A DNA stretch of 16,120 bases from VRUE01 sp035554595 (GTDB taxonomy: Bacteria > Actinomycetota > Thermoleophilia > Solirubrobacterales > 70-9): NCBI GenBank assembly GCA_035554595.1, contig DATMIH010000125.1, forward strand, positions 1 through 16,120. The letters are read 5' to 3'. Below the pieces are notes generated by a model, which saw only the letters and a program-made list of their open reading frames with translations, was not told the origin of the DNA and did not search any database. The translations under genes were made by a program, and so were the position numbers. Within the stretch, counting starts at the first letter, position 1, and each line of letters begins with the position of its first letter. This document shows, one piece after another, positions 6,745 through 13,507 of this stretch.

Positions 6745-7137
6745 CTAGCCCAGCAGCTTGGCCTTGGCCTGGTCGAACTCCGCCTGCGAGAGAGCGCCCT
6801 TCTCCTTCAGCTCGTTGAGCTTGTGCAGTTCCTCCGCCGGGCTTCCAGCATGGGCCTGCTCGCGCACGTATTCGTCGAAGTGCTTCTTGGTGTCGGCCTG
6901 CTCCTTGAGCGCCCGATCGCGCATCCCGCCGCCGCGGACGATCAGGTAAAGGAGGACGCCGAGGACCGGCAGGAAGACGAGGAAGAAGACCCAGACGGCC
7001 TTCGCGGTCCCGGAAAGCTTGTGATCGCGGAACAGATCCATGATCACCGTGATCAGGATCCAGATCCAGGCGAAGAGCAGGAAGAACTCCAAGATCGACA
7101 GCAGGAGTTCGCCAAGGGCGATGTTTGCGAGCGGCAC
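6745..7137 (-). CDS. PLDc_N / SHOCT domain membrane protein
   Basis: This 130-residue protein has two membrane helices (about 12-34 and 46-67), forming the short 'phospholipase D nuclease N-terminal' (PLDc_N) module, with no catalytic HKD motif. A charged stretch leads to a C-terminal SHOCT helix-turn-helix (about 99-130), with the classic pattern EELHKLNELKEKGALSQAEF. The combination is common in actinobacteria; SHOCT domains are thought to mediate oligomerisation, and no enzyme activity is expected. The start is GTG 7137, supported by AAAGG-A six bases upstream on the - strand. It is divergent from the membrane protein gene at 7255 across a 117-base gap. Confidence 0.85.
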   Translation of the reverse strand: MPLANIALGELLLSILEFFLLFAWIWILITVIMDLFRDHKLSGTAKAVWVFFLVFLPVLGVLLYLIVRGGGMRDRALKEQADTKKHFDEYVREQAHAGSPAEELHKLNELKEKGALSQAEFDQAKAKLLG

Positions 7138-7242
7138 GGGCGGTCCTTTCTCAGGGGGCGGGCGGCTTCATCGGCAGGTCTGAATGGTCCCCCCGGAAGT
7201 CGCACCAAGATATACGAAGGTTTCTCGATCCGAAGCTCGTCT

Positions 7243-7248
7243 TAGATT
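7243..7248 (+). promoter_or_regulatory. Possible -10 element for leaderless transcript of the 7255 gene
   Basis: TAGATT matches the TANNNT form of an actinobacterial -10 box and ends six bases before ATG 7255. The ATG has no Shine-Dalgarno. Both facts fit a leaderless mRNA starting at or next to the ATG. No good -35 box is seen, so the call is tentative. Confidence 0.35.
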
Positions 7249-7254
7249 CCAGCC

Positions 7255-8409
7255 ATGGACGAGACTGCGGCCGCCGCGCCGCCACCGAAGAAAGCTCACA
7301 CTCCAAGATCCGGTCATCCGCGCTGGGCTCTCGGGCTCGTCATCCTCGGCACCATTCTCACCTTCGCCGCGATCTTCTCGATCTGGGTGAATCGCCAGGC
7401 GCTCAACACCAACAACTGGGTCGATACGAGCACCCGCCTGGTCAGGAACGAAGAGGTCCGCAGCCAGCTCTCTGACTATCTGGCGAACCAGCTGTTCGCC
7501 AAGGTTGACGTCGCCGGCGAACTGCGCGAAGCGCTGCCACCTCGCCTCGCCCCGCTGGCCACCGCGGCCGCGGGCGGGCTGCAACAGCTTGCACCCCAAG
7601 TCGCCGAACGACTCTTTGCCACTCCCCGCTTCCAAGCGCTCTGGGAAGCGGCCAACCGGAAAGCCCACGAATCGTTGCTGAGGGTCCTGGACGGCGGCAG
7701 CTCGACCGTCTCGACCGAAAACGGCGAAGTGAAGCTGCAGCTTGGCGCCGTGCTCGCTCAGATCGGCGAAGGCTCCGGGGTCGGGGAAGCGCTCGTCTCG
7801 AAGCTGCCGGCCGATGCCGGCGAAATCACCATCGTCAAGTCCGACGAACTCTCGCTGGCCCAGGAAGTCGCCAACCTGCTGCGCAAACTGCCGATCGTGC
7901 TGACCCTTGCCGCGCTGCTCTGCTTCACGCTCGCGGTCTACCTCTCCCCGCGCCGGCGCGAGACGCTGCGCTCGGTCGGGTTCGCCTTTGTCATCGCCGG
8001 CCTGCTCTCGCTCGGCCTGCGTGGTTTCGCCGGCACCTATGTCGTCAGCGGGTTGAGCAAAACGACCTCGGTCGAACCGGCAGTTGAAGCCATCTGGAGC
8101 ATCGGCACCTCGATGCTGGTCACGATCGCGACCTCGGCGATCGTCTTCGGCCTACTCGTCGCCCTCGCCGCCTTCCTCGCCGGCCCGACCAGGATCGCGA
8201 CGACGATCCGCCGCTACGTCGCCCCCTACGCGCAGCGCAGCCCCGCCGGCCTCTGGGGTGCCGCGCTGCTGATCTTCCTCGCGCTGATTGCCTGGGCGCC
8301 GGTGGGCGCCTTCCACAAACCGCTCGGAGTGCTCATCTTCGCCCTGCTCTTCGCCACCGGCACCGAGCTGTACCGGCGGCAGCTGCTGGACGAGCCGATC
8401 GAAGGCTGA
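7255..8409 (+). CDS. Multi-pass integral membrane protein of unknown function
   Basis: This is a 384-residue protein. A basic, Pro/Ala-rich cytoplasmic N-terminus (1-23) precedes the first membrane helix (about 24-45). A long, probably extracytoplasmic domain (about 46-215) begins with NTNNWVDTSTRLVRNEEVRSQ and is mostly amphipathic helix. Five or so further helices follow (about 218-238, 243-265, 285-312, 333-352, 355-372). The overall form matches actinobacterial conserved membrane proteins whose first loop begins with a Trp-x-Asp-Thr segment; no catalytic motif is visible. The upstream ATG context lacks a ribosome site (see the -10 element at 7243). It stands alone on its strand, so context gives no function. 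Confidence 0.8.
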   Translation: MDETAAAAPPPKKAHTPRSGHPRWALGLVILGTILTFAAIFSIWVNRQALNTNNWVDTSTRLVRNEEVRSQLSDYLANQLFAKVDVAGELREALPPRLAPLATAAAGGLQQLAPQVAERLFATPRFQALWEAANRKAHESLLRVLDGGSSTVSTENGEVKLQLGAVLAQIGEGSGVGEALVSKLPADAGEITIVKSDELSLAQEVANLLRKLPIVLTLAALLCFTLAVYLSPRRRETLRSVGFAFVIAGLLSLGLRGFAGTYVVSGLSKTTSVEPAVEAIWSIGTSMLVTIATSAIVFGLLVALAAFLAGPTRIATTIRRYVAPYAQRSPAGLWGAALLIFLALIAWAPVGAFHKPLGVLIFALLFATGTELYRRQLLDEPIEG

Positions 8410-8474
8410 AGCCGGAGCAAGGCGTTTCGCACGCACCGCAAGCACGGGATGGAAAGCCGGCGCCCCGCAGGTCG

Positions 8475-8517
8475 GCTACCTTGTAGCACTCTGCTACATT
8501 CCGTAGCAGTCCTCTAC
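8475..8517. promoter_or_regulatory. Phased inverted half-sites, probable antitoxin operator
   Basis: Between the membrane protein gene and the antitoxin ATG lie GCTAC (8475-8479), GTAGC (8483-8487), GCTAC (8493-8497), GTAGC (8503-8507) and a partial CTCTAC (8512-8517). They alternate in orientation with spacings of 8, 10, 10 and about 10 bases. TGTAGCA-CTC-TGCTACA (8482-8498) is a perfect inverted repeat, and TGCTAC-ATTCC-GTAGCA (8492-8508) is another. Ribbon-helix-helix antitoxins bind such half-sites cooperatively about one helical turn apart, so this is the likely autoregulatory operator of the 8531-9483 operon. The ribosome site AAGGAG (8519-8524) follows directly. Confidence 0.7.
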
Positions 8518-8530
8518 CAAGGAGTTTCTC

Positions 8531-8908
8531 ATGGCTGCAGCCGCTGACCGGCCCACGCGAATTCCATCCGAGCTTTTCGACAGTGCGGTGGTTGAGGGCG
8601 CCAAGGAGAATCGTTCGGCAAAGCAGCAGCTCGAGCACTGGGCGCGCGTCGGTAGGTCGGTTTGCGCGCGCCAGACGGCTTCCAGGTATCGGGTGGAAGC
8701 TGCCCTGGCGGGAACTCTCCCGCTTGAGCATCTCTCCGAGGACGAGGGAATCGTGTTCGATTCCGAGGTGCAGTCCCGGCTGGACACACGTCTGCGGACA
8801 ACAGACCTCGGGGCGGTCCTTGCCGCACGCGGGGTCACGACTGTGGCGCTGAACGAGCAGGGCGACCTGACCGAGTATCGGCCTGACGGAACGAGCACGT
8901 CCGTTTGA
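8531..8908 (+). CDS. ParD-like antitoxin
   Basis: This 125-residue protein resembles the ParD-like antitoxin family. The N-terminal third (about residues 8-45) fits a ribbon-helix-helix DNA-binding segment: strand PTRIPSELF, then helices with VVEGAKENRSAKQQLEHWARVGRSV. The acidic C-terminal part would bind and neutralise the toxin. ATG 8531 is supported by AAGGAG six bases upstream. The stop TGA (8906-8908) is embedded in the TTG start of the zeta-type kinase, giving a TTGA overlap typical of antitoxin-toxin coupling. The phased palindromes at 8475-8517 are its probable binding site. Evidence rests on motif resemblance plus gene order. Confidence 0.75.
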   Translation: MAAAADRPTRIPSELFDSAVVEGAKENRSAKQQLEHWARVGRSVCARQTASRYRVEAALAGTLPLEHLSEDEGIVFDSEVQSRLDTRLRTTDLGAVLAARGVTTVALNEQGDLTEYRPDGTSTSV

Positions 8909-9483
8909 AGCAACTCCATCTGGTCGTTGGGCCGAATGGCTCGGGCAAGACCACGTTCGTCACAGAGTTCCTCGCGCTGGAGCTGCCAGGTCACGCATAT
9001 GTCAATGCAGATGAGATCGCCAAGACCAGGTGGCCCGCCGACGCCGCTGAGCACGCCTACGAGGCCGCTCAGATAGCTGCCGAGACGCGCGCGCACCTCA
9101 TCTCCAGGGGCCGGTCGTTCATCGCCGAGACCGTCTTCTCCCATCGGTCGAAGCTCGATCTGATCCGCTCCGCACAGGAGGCGAGCTACCAGGTGGTGCT
9201 CCATGCCCTGCTCGTGCCGGAGGAGCTGGCGGTCAGGCGCGTTGCCTATCGGGTGCAAGCGGGTGGGCACGACGTTCCGGAGCACAAGATTCGCGAGCGA
9301 TACCACCGCTTGTGGCAACTCGTCGCACAAGCCGGCTCGCTGGCTGAGAGGGCCGTCGCGTATGACAACTCGCGGCTCACCGGGCCGATCAAGATCGCGG
9401 AGCTCTTCGGCGGACTGCCAATCGGGGCTGCCATGTGGCCAAAGTGGACGCCTGAGCCAATGGTCTCCATCTGGCGCGAATAG
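8905..9483 (+). CDS. Zeta-toxin family P-loop kinase
   Basis: This 192-residue P-loop protein has Walker A GPNGSGKTT at residues 9-17. VNADEIAK (33-40) follows, with Asp36 in the position of the catalytic base of zeta toxins. Next come the substrate-contact segment FIAETVFSHRSK (72-83) and GGHDVPEHKIRERYHRLW (120-137), the hallmark Arg-rich lid of this family. Zeta toxins phosphorylate UDP-N-acetylglucosamine and block peptidoglycan synthesis; close relatives of this short type may use other substrates. The only workable start is TTG 8905, overlapping the antitoxin stop, so its translation probably depends on upstream ribosomes. The stop lies two bases from the 3' end of the oppositely oriented tRNA-Thr gene. 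Confidence 0.88.
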   Translation: MKQLHLVVGPNGSGKTTFVTEFLALELPGHAYVNADEIAKTRWPADAAEHAYEAAQIAAETRAHLISRGRSFIAETVFSHRSKLDLIRSAQEASYQVVLHALLVPEELAVRRVAYRVQAGGHDVPEHKIRERYHRLWQLVAQAGSLAERAVAYDNSRLTGPIKIAELFGGLPIGAAMWPKWTPEPMVSIWRE

Positions 9484-9485
9484 GA

Positions 9486-9558
9486 AGCCGACGCCCGGAT
9501 TTGAACCGGGGACCCCTTCATTACGAGTGAAGTGCTCTACCAGCTGAGCTACGTCGGC
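9486..9558 (-). tRNA. tRNA-Thr(CGT)
   Basis: The - strand folds as a full 73-base cloverleaf. The acceptor stem is GCCGACG/CGTCGGC, the D-arm is GCTC-AGCTGGTA-GAGC, and the anticodon stem CTTCA/TGAAG holds loop CTCGTAA (anticodon CGT, reading ACG). The variable loop is GGGTC, the T-arm is CCCGG-TTCAAAT-CCGGG, and T is the discriminator base. CCA is not encoded. It lies downstream of, and in the same direction as, the MMPL gene. A degenerate copy of its 3' part is at 6576-6627. Confidence 0.96.
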
Positions 9559-9598
9559 GAAAAGAGCCGGAAACCGCTTCGGAATGCGGAATTCGGAG

Positions 9599-11851
9599 TT
9601 ATTTCGCAGTCGATTCTATAGGAGGAGTCGAGAGCTGGTTATCCGTCGGTTCCTTGTCCGCATGCTTTCCGCGCCCGAAGATGGCGACCAAGGCCGGCAC
9701 CAGCAGGGTGCGGGCGACCAGGGTGTCGAGCAATAGGCCGACGCAGAGGGCGAAGGCGATCTCGCGGAAGCCCTGGATTGGGATCAGGGCCACGGCGGCG
9801 AAGGAGAGGGCGAGGATGAAGCCGGCGACGGTGATCGCGCGGCCGGCGCGGATGCCGGCGATGCGGATCGCCGGTCGCAGCTCTTGGTCCTCCGCCTCCT
9901 GCCAGATGCGGCTGATCAGGAAGACGTTGTAATCGGCGCCCAGGGCCAGGAGGAGGATCGCGCTCGCGATCGGCACGAAGAAGGCCAGCTCGCCGTAACC
10001 GAGCAGGTCCTGGAAGACGTAGACCGTGATGCCGAGCGCGGCGGCTACGACCAGCAGGCTGCTGCCGACCAAGTACAGCGGCGCGGCCCAGCTCCGCAGC
10101 AGAAACCAGAGCAGGAGCAGTAGGACCACGAGAGCGGCCGGCGCGACCCGCTCGAAGGCCGTGGTCGTGTCTTCGCTCAGTTCGGAGGCAATCGTGGTGT
10201 CGCCGGTGATCCCGGTTCGGACGCCTGGCAGGCCACTTCGGTCAAGCATGGCCGGCAGCTCGTCTTCGAGTTCGCTAAGGGCCGCGGTCGCGACGGCCCC
10301 GTCGGGATCGCCATTGAGCGCCAGTACGTAGCGCGCCGCGTTGCCGTTCGGCGCGAGCATCACCCCAGCGCGCGATGGGAGCGGCTGGTCGGCGGGCCCG
10401 AGGACACCGACGATCTTTGGGTCGCCTTCGAGATCGGTCTGCAAGCTCGCCAGCTCGCTCTCGCGACCGGCGATCCCCTGCCCTTCGAGCACCAGCATCG
10501 TCGGGCCGAGAACGCCCGGCCCGATCCCCGCCGCCGCGGCGTCATAGCCCTGCCGCGGTTCGCTCGCTTCCGGCAGGCCGCGCATCACCGGGTTCCCCAG
10601 CTCCAGGTGACGCAGGCCGCTGGCCGCCGCGAGCAGCGCGACGACACAGATCACCACGGTCAGCAAAGGCACCTTGACGGCGACGCCGAGCAGGCGCCCG
10701 CGGGCTCCGGCCCCCTCCACGTCGGCGTCCCTCCCGGCATCCGCCTCATCGGAGGACTGCCCGACGCCGCGCGGCCACAGGAGCGCTCTGCCGAAGATCG
10801 CCAGCGCCGCCGGCACTAGCGTCATCGCGACCAGGGCCGAGACGATTACCGCGACCGCCATGCTCGGCCCGAAGGCGCTGAGAAAGCGCACACCGGAGAG
10901 CAGCAGGGTCAACGTCGCGCCGGCGATCATCAGCGCCGCCGTCAGGATCACCGGCAGCAGCTCCCCGGTCGTCTCGCTCACGGCGTCGGTCGTGCGCTCG
11001 CCCTGGCGCAGTCGCTGGCGGTAGCCGGAGACGAAGAAGACGAGGTAGTCGGTGAGCACGCCGAAGATCAGGGCGACGATCACCGGCTCGGCCTCGCGTG
11101 GGATCGAGAGCCCGTAGCGCTCGCCGATCCAGCCGAGCGCTCGATCGGCGCAGAGGTAGGCGATCGCCACGGTCCCCAGGCCGAGCAGCGGCACGCCAAG
11201 CGAGCGGAAGTAGAGCGCCAGGATCGCGACGACCAGGAAGGCGGTCGCCAGCTCGACCCAGATCAGGTGGCTTTCGGCGATCTCGGTTTCGGATCGGGTC
11301 GCGGGCAGCGCCCCGGTGACCTTCACCACCGCAGCCGAGCTGGCGTGCTCGAGGCCGCCCGCGAAGCGCTCGGCGCGTTCCTGGGATTCGTTTTCGCTCA
11401 GCGCTGGGTCGAGATAGAGGTAGGCGACGATCGTGGTCGCGGCTCCGCGGGCGCCGAGCATTCCGGGCGCGTCGGTGAGCGGCACCGCCTTGACCGAGTC
11501 TGGACTTTCGCTGCGGTCTGCCGCGGCGATGTAGTCGGCGGCGGCGGAGGCCTGGGCGGCGGAGAAGCCGCCGGGCTCGCGGGCGACAACCATGGTCCGG
11601 CTCAGCAGCGGCAGCCCGAACGTCTTCAGCGCCTTGCGTTCCACTTCGAGGGCGCTGGAGGAGCGCGGCAGAAGGTTGCCCAGCTCGCTGGCTTCCGCTT
11701 CGAACGCCGAGGGCAAGTGGACGACGGCGAAGATGGTCGCGGCGATCCAAGCGGGCACGATCAGAAAGCGCAGCCAGACGATTGCGCGTCCGCTGCGCCT
11801 CCAGGCCAACCCGCTTCGCGAAGGACGAGATTTCTTTCGCGACACCGTCAT
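9599..11851 (-). CDS. MMPL family (RND superfamily) membrane transporter
   Basis: This 750-residue inner-membrane protein is built as two repeated halves. Each half has one membrane helix (about 25-46 and 393-412), a large outer domain (about 47-195 and 413-565), then a cluster of five helices (about 197-355 and 571-725). Both halves carry the conserved Asp-Tyr pair in the fourth helix region that conducts protons in MMPL proteins: FGVLTDYLVF (Asp268-Tyr269) and LGADYNVFLIS (Asp640-Tyr641). The family exports lipids, siderophores or hydrophobic compounds by proton motive force; the cargo here is unknown. A hydrophilic loop (about 362-385) divides the halves. ATG 11851 has only a weak GGTAGG upstream. 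It is divergent from the DJ-1 gene across a 209-base gap in which no confident promoter was found. Confidence 0.92.
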   Translation of the reverse strand: MTVSRKKSRPSRSGLAWRRSGRAIVWLRFLIVPAWIAATIFAVVHLPSAFEAEASELGNLLPRSSSALEVERKALKTFGLPLLSRTMVVAREPGGFSAAQASAAADYIAAADRSESPDSVKAVPLTDAPGMLGARGAATTIVAYLYLDPALSENESQERAERFAGGLEHASSAAVVKVTGALPATRSETEIAESHLIWVELATAFLVVAILALYFRSLGVPLLGLGTVAIAYLCADRALGWIGERYGLSIPREAEPVIVALIFGVLTDYLVFFVSGYRQRLRQGERTTDAVSETTGELLPVILTAALMIAGATLTLLLSGVRFLSAFGPSMAVAVIVSALVAMTLVPAALAIFGRALLWPRGVGQSSDEADAGRDADVEGAGARGRLLGVAVKVPLLTVVICVVALLAAASGLRHLELGNPVMRGLPEASEPRQGYDAAAAGIGPGVLGPTMLVLEGQGIAGRESELASLQTDLEGDPKIVGVLGPADQPLPSRAGVMLAPNGNAARYVLALNGDPDGAVATAALSELEDELPAMLDRSGLPGVRTGITGDTTIASELSEDTTTAFERVAPAALVVLLLLLWFLLRSWAAPLYLVGSSLLVVAAALGITVYVFQDLLGYGELAFFVPIASAILLLALGADYNVFLISRIWQEAEDQELRPAIRIAGIRAGRAITVAGFILALSFAAVALIPIQGFREIAFALCVGLLLDTLVARTLLVPALVAIFGRGKHADKEPTDNQLSTPPIESTAK

Positions 11852-12060
11852 CGCCTACCCGGCCGCCGCCCATCGCATGCGGCTGTTTTGCCTCACCGTC
11901 CCGGGGTAGTTGACGACGGCGGCTGCCAGTCCGGATCTCAGCGGCTTTTACCGGCGCGCTGGGCCCGGTTCCCGCTTGAGTGAGAAGACCAACCGCCGCG
12001 AGGCGGAGAGGCGTCCGGGCTGGCGGCACTGCACTTCAGATCGATGCAAAGGAGCTTCAG

Positions 12061-12642
12061 ATGTCAGACCAGTTGCAGGGCAAGAAAATCGCGATCCTCG
12101 TCGCCAACGAGGGGGTTGAGCAAATCGAGCTGACCAGCCCGCGTGAGGCCGTTGAGGCGGCGGGCGCGGAGGTTGAGCTGATCTCCCTCGAAGCGGGGGA
12201 GATCCAGGCCTTCAATCATCTCGATAAGGGCGACACCTTCACTGCCGACAAAGCGGTGGGGGAGGCGAGCGCCGACGACTACGACGGCCTGGTGCTGCCG
12301 GGCGGGGTCGCCAATCCCGACCAACTGCGCACGGACACCGACGCGGTCCAGTTCGTCCGCGCCTTCTTCGAGGCCGGCAAGCCGGTCGGGGCGATCTGCC
12401 ACGCGCCGTGGACCCTGATCAACGCCGATGTCGTCGACGGTCGCACGCTTACCTCTTGGCCGAGCCTGCAGACCGACTTGCGCAACGCCGGCGCCGAGTG
12501 GGTCGACGAGGAAGTGCACGTTGACCAGGGCCTGGTCAGCAGCCGCAAGCCCGACGACCTCGATGCCTTCAACGCGAAGATCGTCGAGGAGTTCGCCGAG
12601 GGCGTGCACGAGGGCCAACGCGAGGCGACGACCAGCGCATAG
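12061..12642 (+). CDS. DJ-1/PfpI family protein (glutamine amidotransferase-like)
   Basis: This 193-residue protein has the DJ-1/PfpI fold. Strand KKIAILVANEGVEQIEL (8-24) carries an acidic residue near the active site. LVLPGG follows, then the nucleophile elbow GAICHAPW with Cys113 and His114. This is the pattern of PfpI/YhbO-type proteins, described as proteases, chaperones or deglycases acting on glyoxal-modified molecules. Length and order are normal. ATG 12061 is fixed by AAAGGAG (12048-12054) six bases upstream; the frame continues 5' without a better start. A stress-protein role fits the next gene, a 'plasmid stabilization'-type protein often considered stress related, but this is inference. 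Confidence 0.92.
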   Translation: MSDQLQGKKIAILVANEGVEQIELTSPREAVEAAGAEVELISLEAGEIQAFNHLDKGDTFTADKAVGEASADDYDGLVLPGGVANPDQLRTDTDAVQFVRAFFEAGKPVGAICHAPWTLINADVVDGRTLTSWPSLQTDLRNAGAEWVDEEVHVDQGLVSSRKPDDLDAFNAKIVEEFAEGVHEGQREATTSA

Positions 12643-12648
12643 TTCGCG

Positions 12649-12704
12649 CCGCGTGGGGTATTGGGCTAGCTGACGAAAGGAGCTGACCCAATGCCCCCAC
12701 GCGG
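12649..12704 (+). promoter_or_regulatory. Long hairpin enclosing the ribosome site and start codon of the 12691 gene
   Basis: The transcript can fold CCGCGTGGGG (12649-12658) onto CCCCACGCGG (12695-12704), ATTGGG (12660-12665) onto CCCAAT (12687-12692), and AGCT (12668-12671) onto AGCT (12681-12684). G-U pairs join the blocks, with one C-A mismatch and one bulged C. In all, 22 pairs close a nine-base loop (12672-12680). The AUG 12691-12693 is buried in the stem; the AAAGG of the Shine-Dalgarno lies in or beside the loop. No T-run follows, so it is not an ordinary terminator. It looks like a translational switch. Confidence 0.7.
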
Positions 12705-13029
12705 AGTGAAAAAAGGCACCAAACGAGCACGTCAGTACGAGCACATCAAGAAGAGCGAGAAGAAAGCCGGCCGCTCGGAGAAACGCGCCGAGCAGATCGC
12801 GTCCCGCGCCGTCAACAAGGAAAAGGCGCGCTCCGGCGAGTCGAAAACCTCCTCGCGCAGCTCAACCAACGGTAGTTCCGCCAGCAGCCGCGGCGGCAAG
12901 CGCTCGGGCAGCGGACCGGGCGGGCGCACCCGCGAACAGCTCTACAACGACGCCAAGAAGCTCGGCATCGAGGGCCGCTCGAAGATGAGCAAGAGTCAGT
13001 TGCAGCGCGCCGTCGCCGGCGCCGAATAG
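12691..13029 (+). CDS. Basic 'plasmid stabilization'-type protein with Rho_N/SAP-like C-terminus
   Basis: This 112-residue, strongly basic protein has an N-terminal segment (about 14-53: RQYEHIKKSEKKAGRSEKRA, then VNKEKARSGESKT). It resembles small actinobacterial proteins annotated as plasmid stabilization proteins. A Ser/Gly-rich linker (54-78) follows, and a C-terminal helical motif (about 80-110: TREQLYNDAKKLGIEGRSKM, then SKSQLQRAV) of the Rho_N/SAP type that binds nucleic acid. The function is not established. ATG 12691 has AAAGGAG (12676-12682) eight bases upstream, but both lie in the hairpin at 12649-12704, so expression is probably controlled after transcription. A nucleic-acid-binding product from a structured leader invites the idea of autoregulation. 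Confidence 0.82.
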   Translation: MPPRGVKKGTKRARQYEHIKKSEKKAGRSEKRAEQIASRAVNKEKARSGESKTSSRSSTNGSSASSRGGKRSGSGPGGRTREQLYNDAKKLGIEGRSKMSKSQLQRAVAGAE

Positions 13030-13046
13030 CTGAGACCCTTACTCGA

Positions 13047-13466
13047 GTGAAGAGGACGATCCTGCTGCCGCTCGGCCTCGTCCTCTTCGCGGTGATCGTC
13101 TTCGGCAGCGTCAAGCTCTTCGACTACTACGAACGCGACGGCCGCTCGCCCTACGAAAAGTGGGAGGACGAATCCGAGCAGGACCGGGCCGGGGGTGAGG
13201 ACACGTTCCCTCTGACGACGCCCGCCTCCAAGGACCGGTTCGTGGCCCTGTACTGCCTCTACATGGCGAGGTCGAAGGATCAGCTGCGGCGCTGCAGCCA
13301 CCGTCCGCCGAGGGCGGTCTACAGATCAAAAGACGACGAATTCGCCTGGCTGTTCGCCTCTGAAGTGATCGACTACTGCGAGGGCGGCGGGCCCGCTGGG
13401 CGCTTCTGCGATTCGGCCGATGTCAACGGGCCGATCGACCGTATCGCGCGGCTGATTCGCAGATAG
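13047..13466 (+). CDS. Small signal-anchored or secreted protein, unknown function
   Basis: This 139-residue protein is not recognised. The N-terminus (KRTILLPLGLVLFAVIVFGSV, about 2-22) is one hydrophobic helix, a signal anchor or signal peptide without an obvious cleavage site. The rest is hydrophilic with four Cys (70, 83, 111, 121), an even number suited to two disulfides outside the membrane. The start is GTG 13047 with no good ribosome site, 17 bases after the preceding stop, so coupling to that gene is likely. It converges on the DUF72 gene with a hairpin between them. Confidence 0.65.
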   Translation: MKRTILLPLGLVLFAVIVFGSVKLFDYYERDGRSPYEKWEDESEQDRAGGEDTFPLTTPASKDRFVALYCLYMARSKDQLRRCSHRPPRAVYRSKDDEFAWLFASEVIDYCEGGGPAGRFCDSADVNGPIDRIARLIRR

Positions 13467-13474
13467 CGTCCAGC

Positions 13475-13507
13475 ACGCGATCACTCCATCGCGTCCGGGT
13501 TCGCTTT
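13475..13507. terminator. Hairpin between convergent genes, probable terminator
   Basis: ACGCGAT (13475-13481) and ATCGCGT (13488-13494) form a perfect 7-bp stem with a six-base loop in the 41-base gap between two convergent genes. On the + strand it is followed after 10 bases by a short CTTTT run (13504-13508). The placement suggests a terminator for the + strand gene and possibly for both. Confidence 0.5.

Noticed and set aside
9203..9547. Open frame ending in GFEPGTPSLRVKC-like residues, and its counterpart near 6590
   Set aside because: These peptides are translations of the tRNA-Thr T-arm and anticodon arm, a common false-gene signature.
10746..12029. 427-residue open frame on the - strand overlapping the MMPL gene in another frame
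   Set aside because: It is Arg-, Ala- and Gly-rich with no domain or ribosome site. MMPL motifs and membrane helices are clear in the other frame; long shadow frames are expected at this GC content.
11852..12060. Promoters in the divergent MMPL/DJ-1 gap, including TTGACG at 11910-11915
   Set aside because: The -35-like hexamer has no matching -10 box at usable spacing, so no promoter is called.
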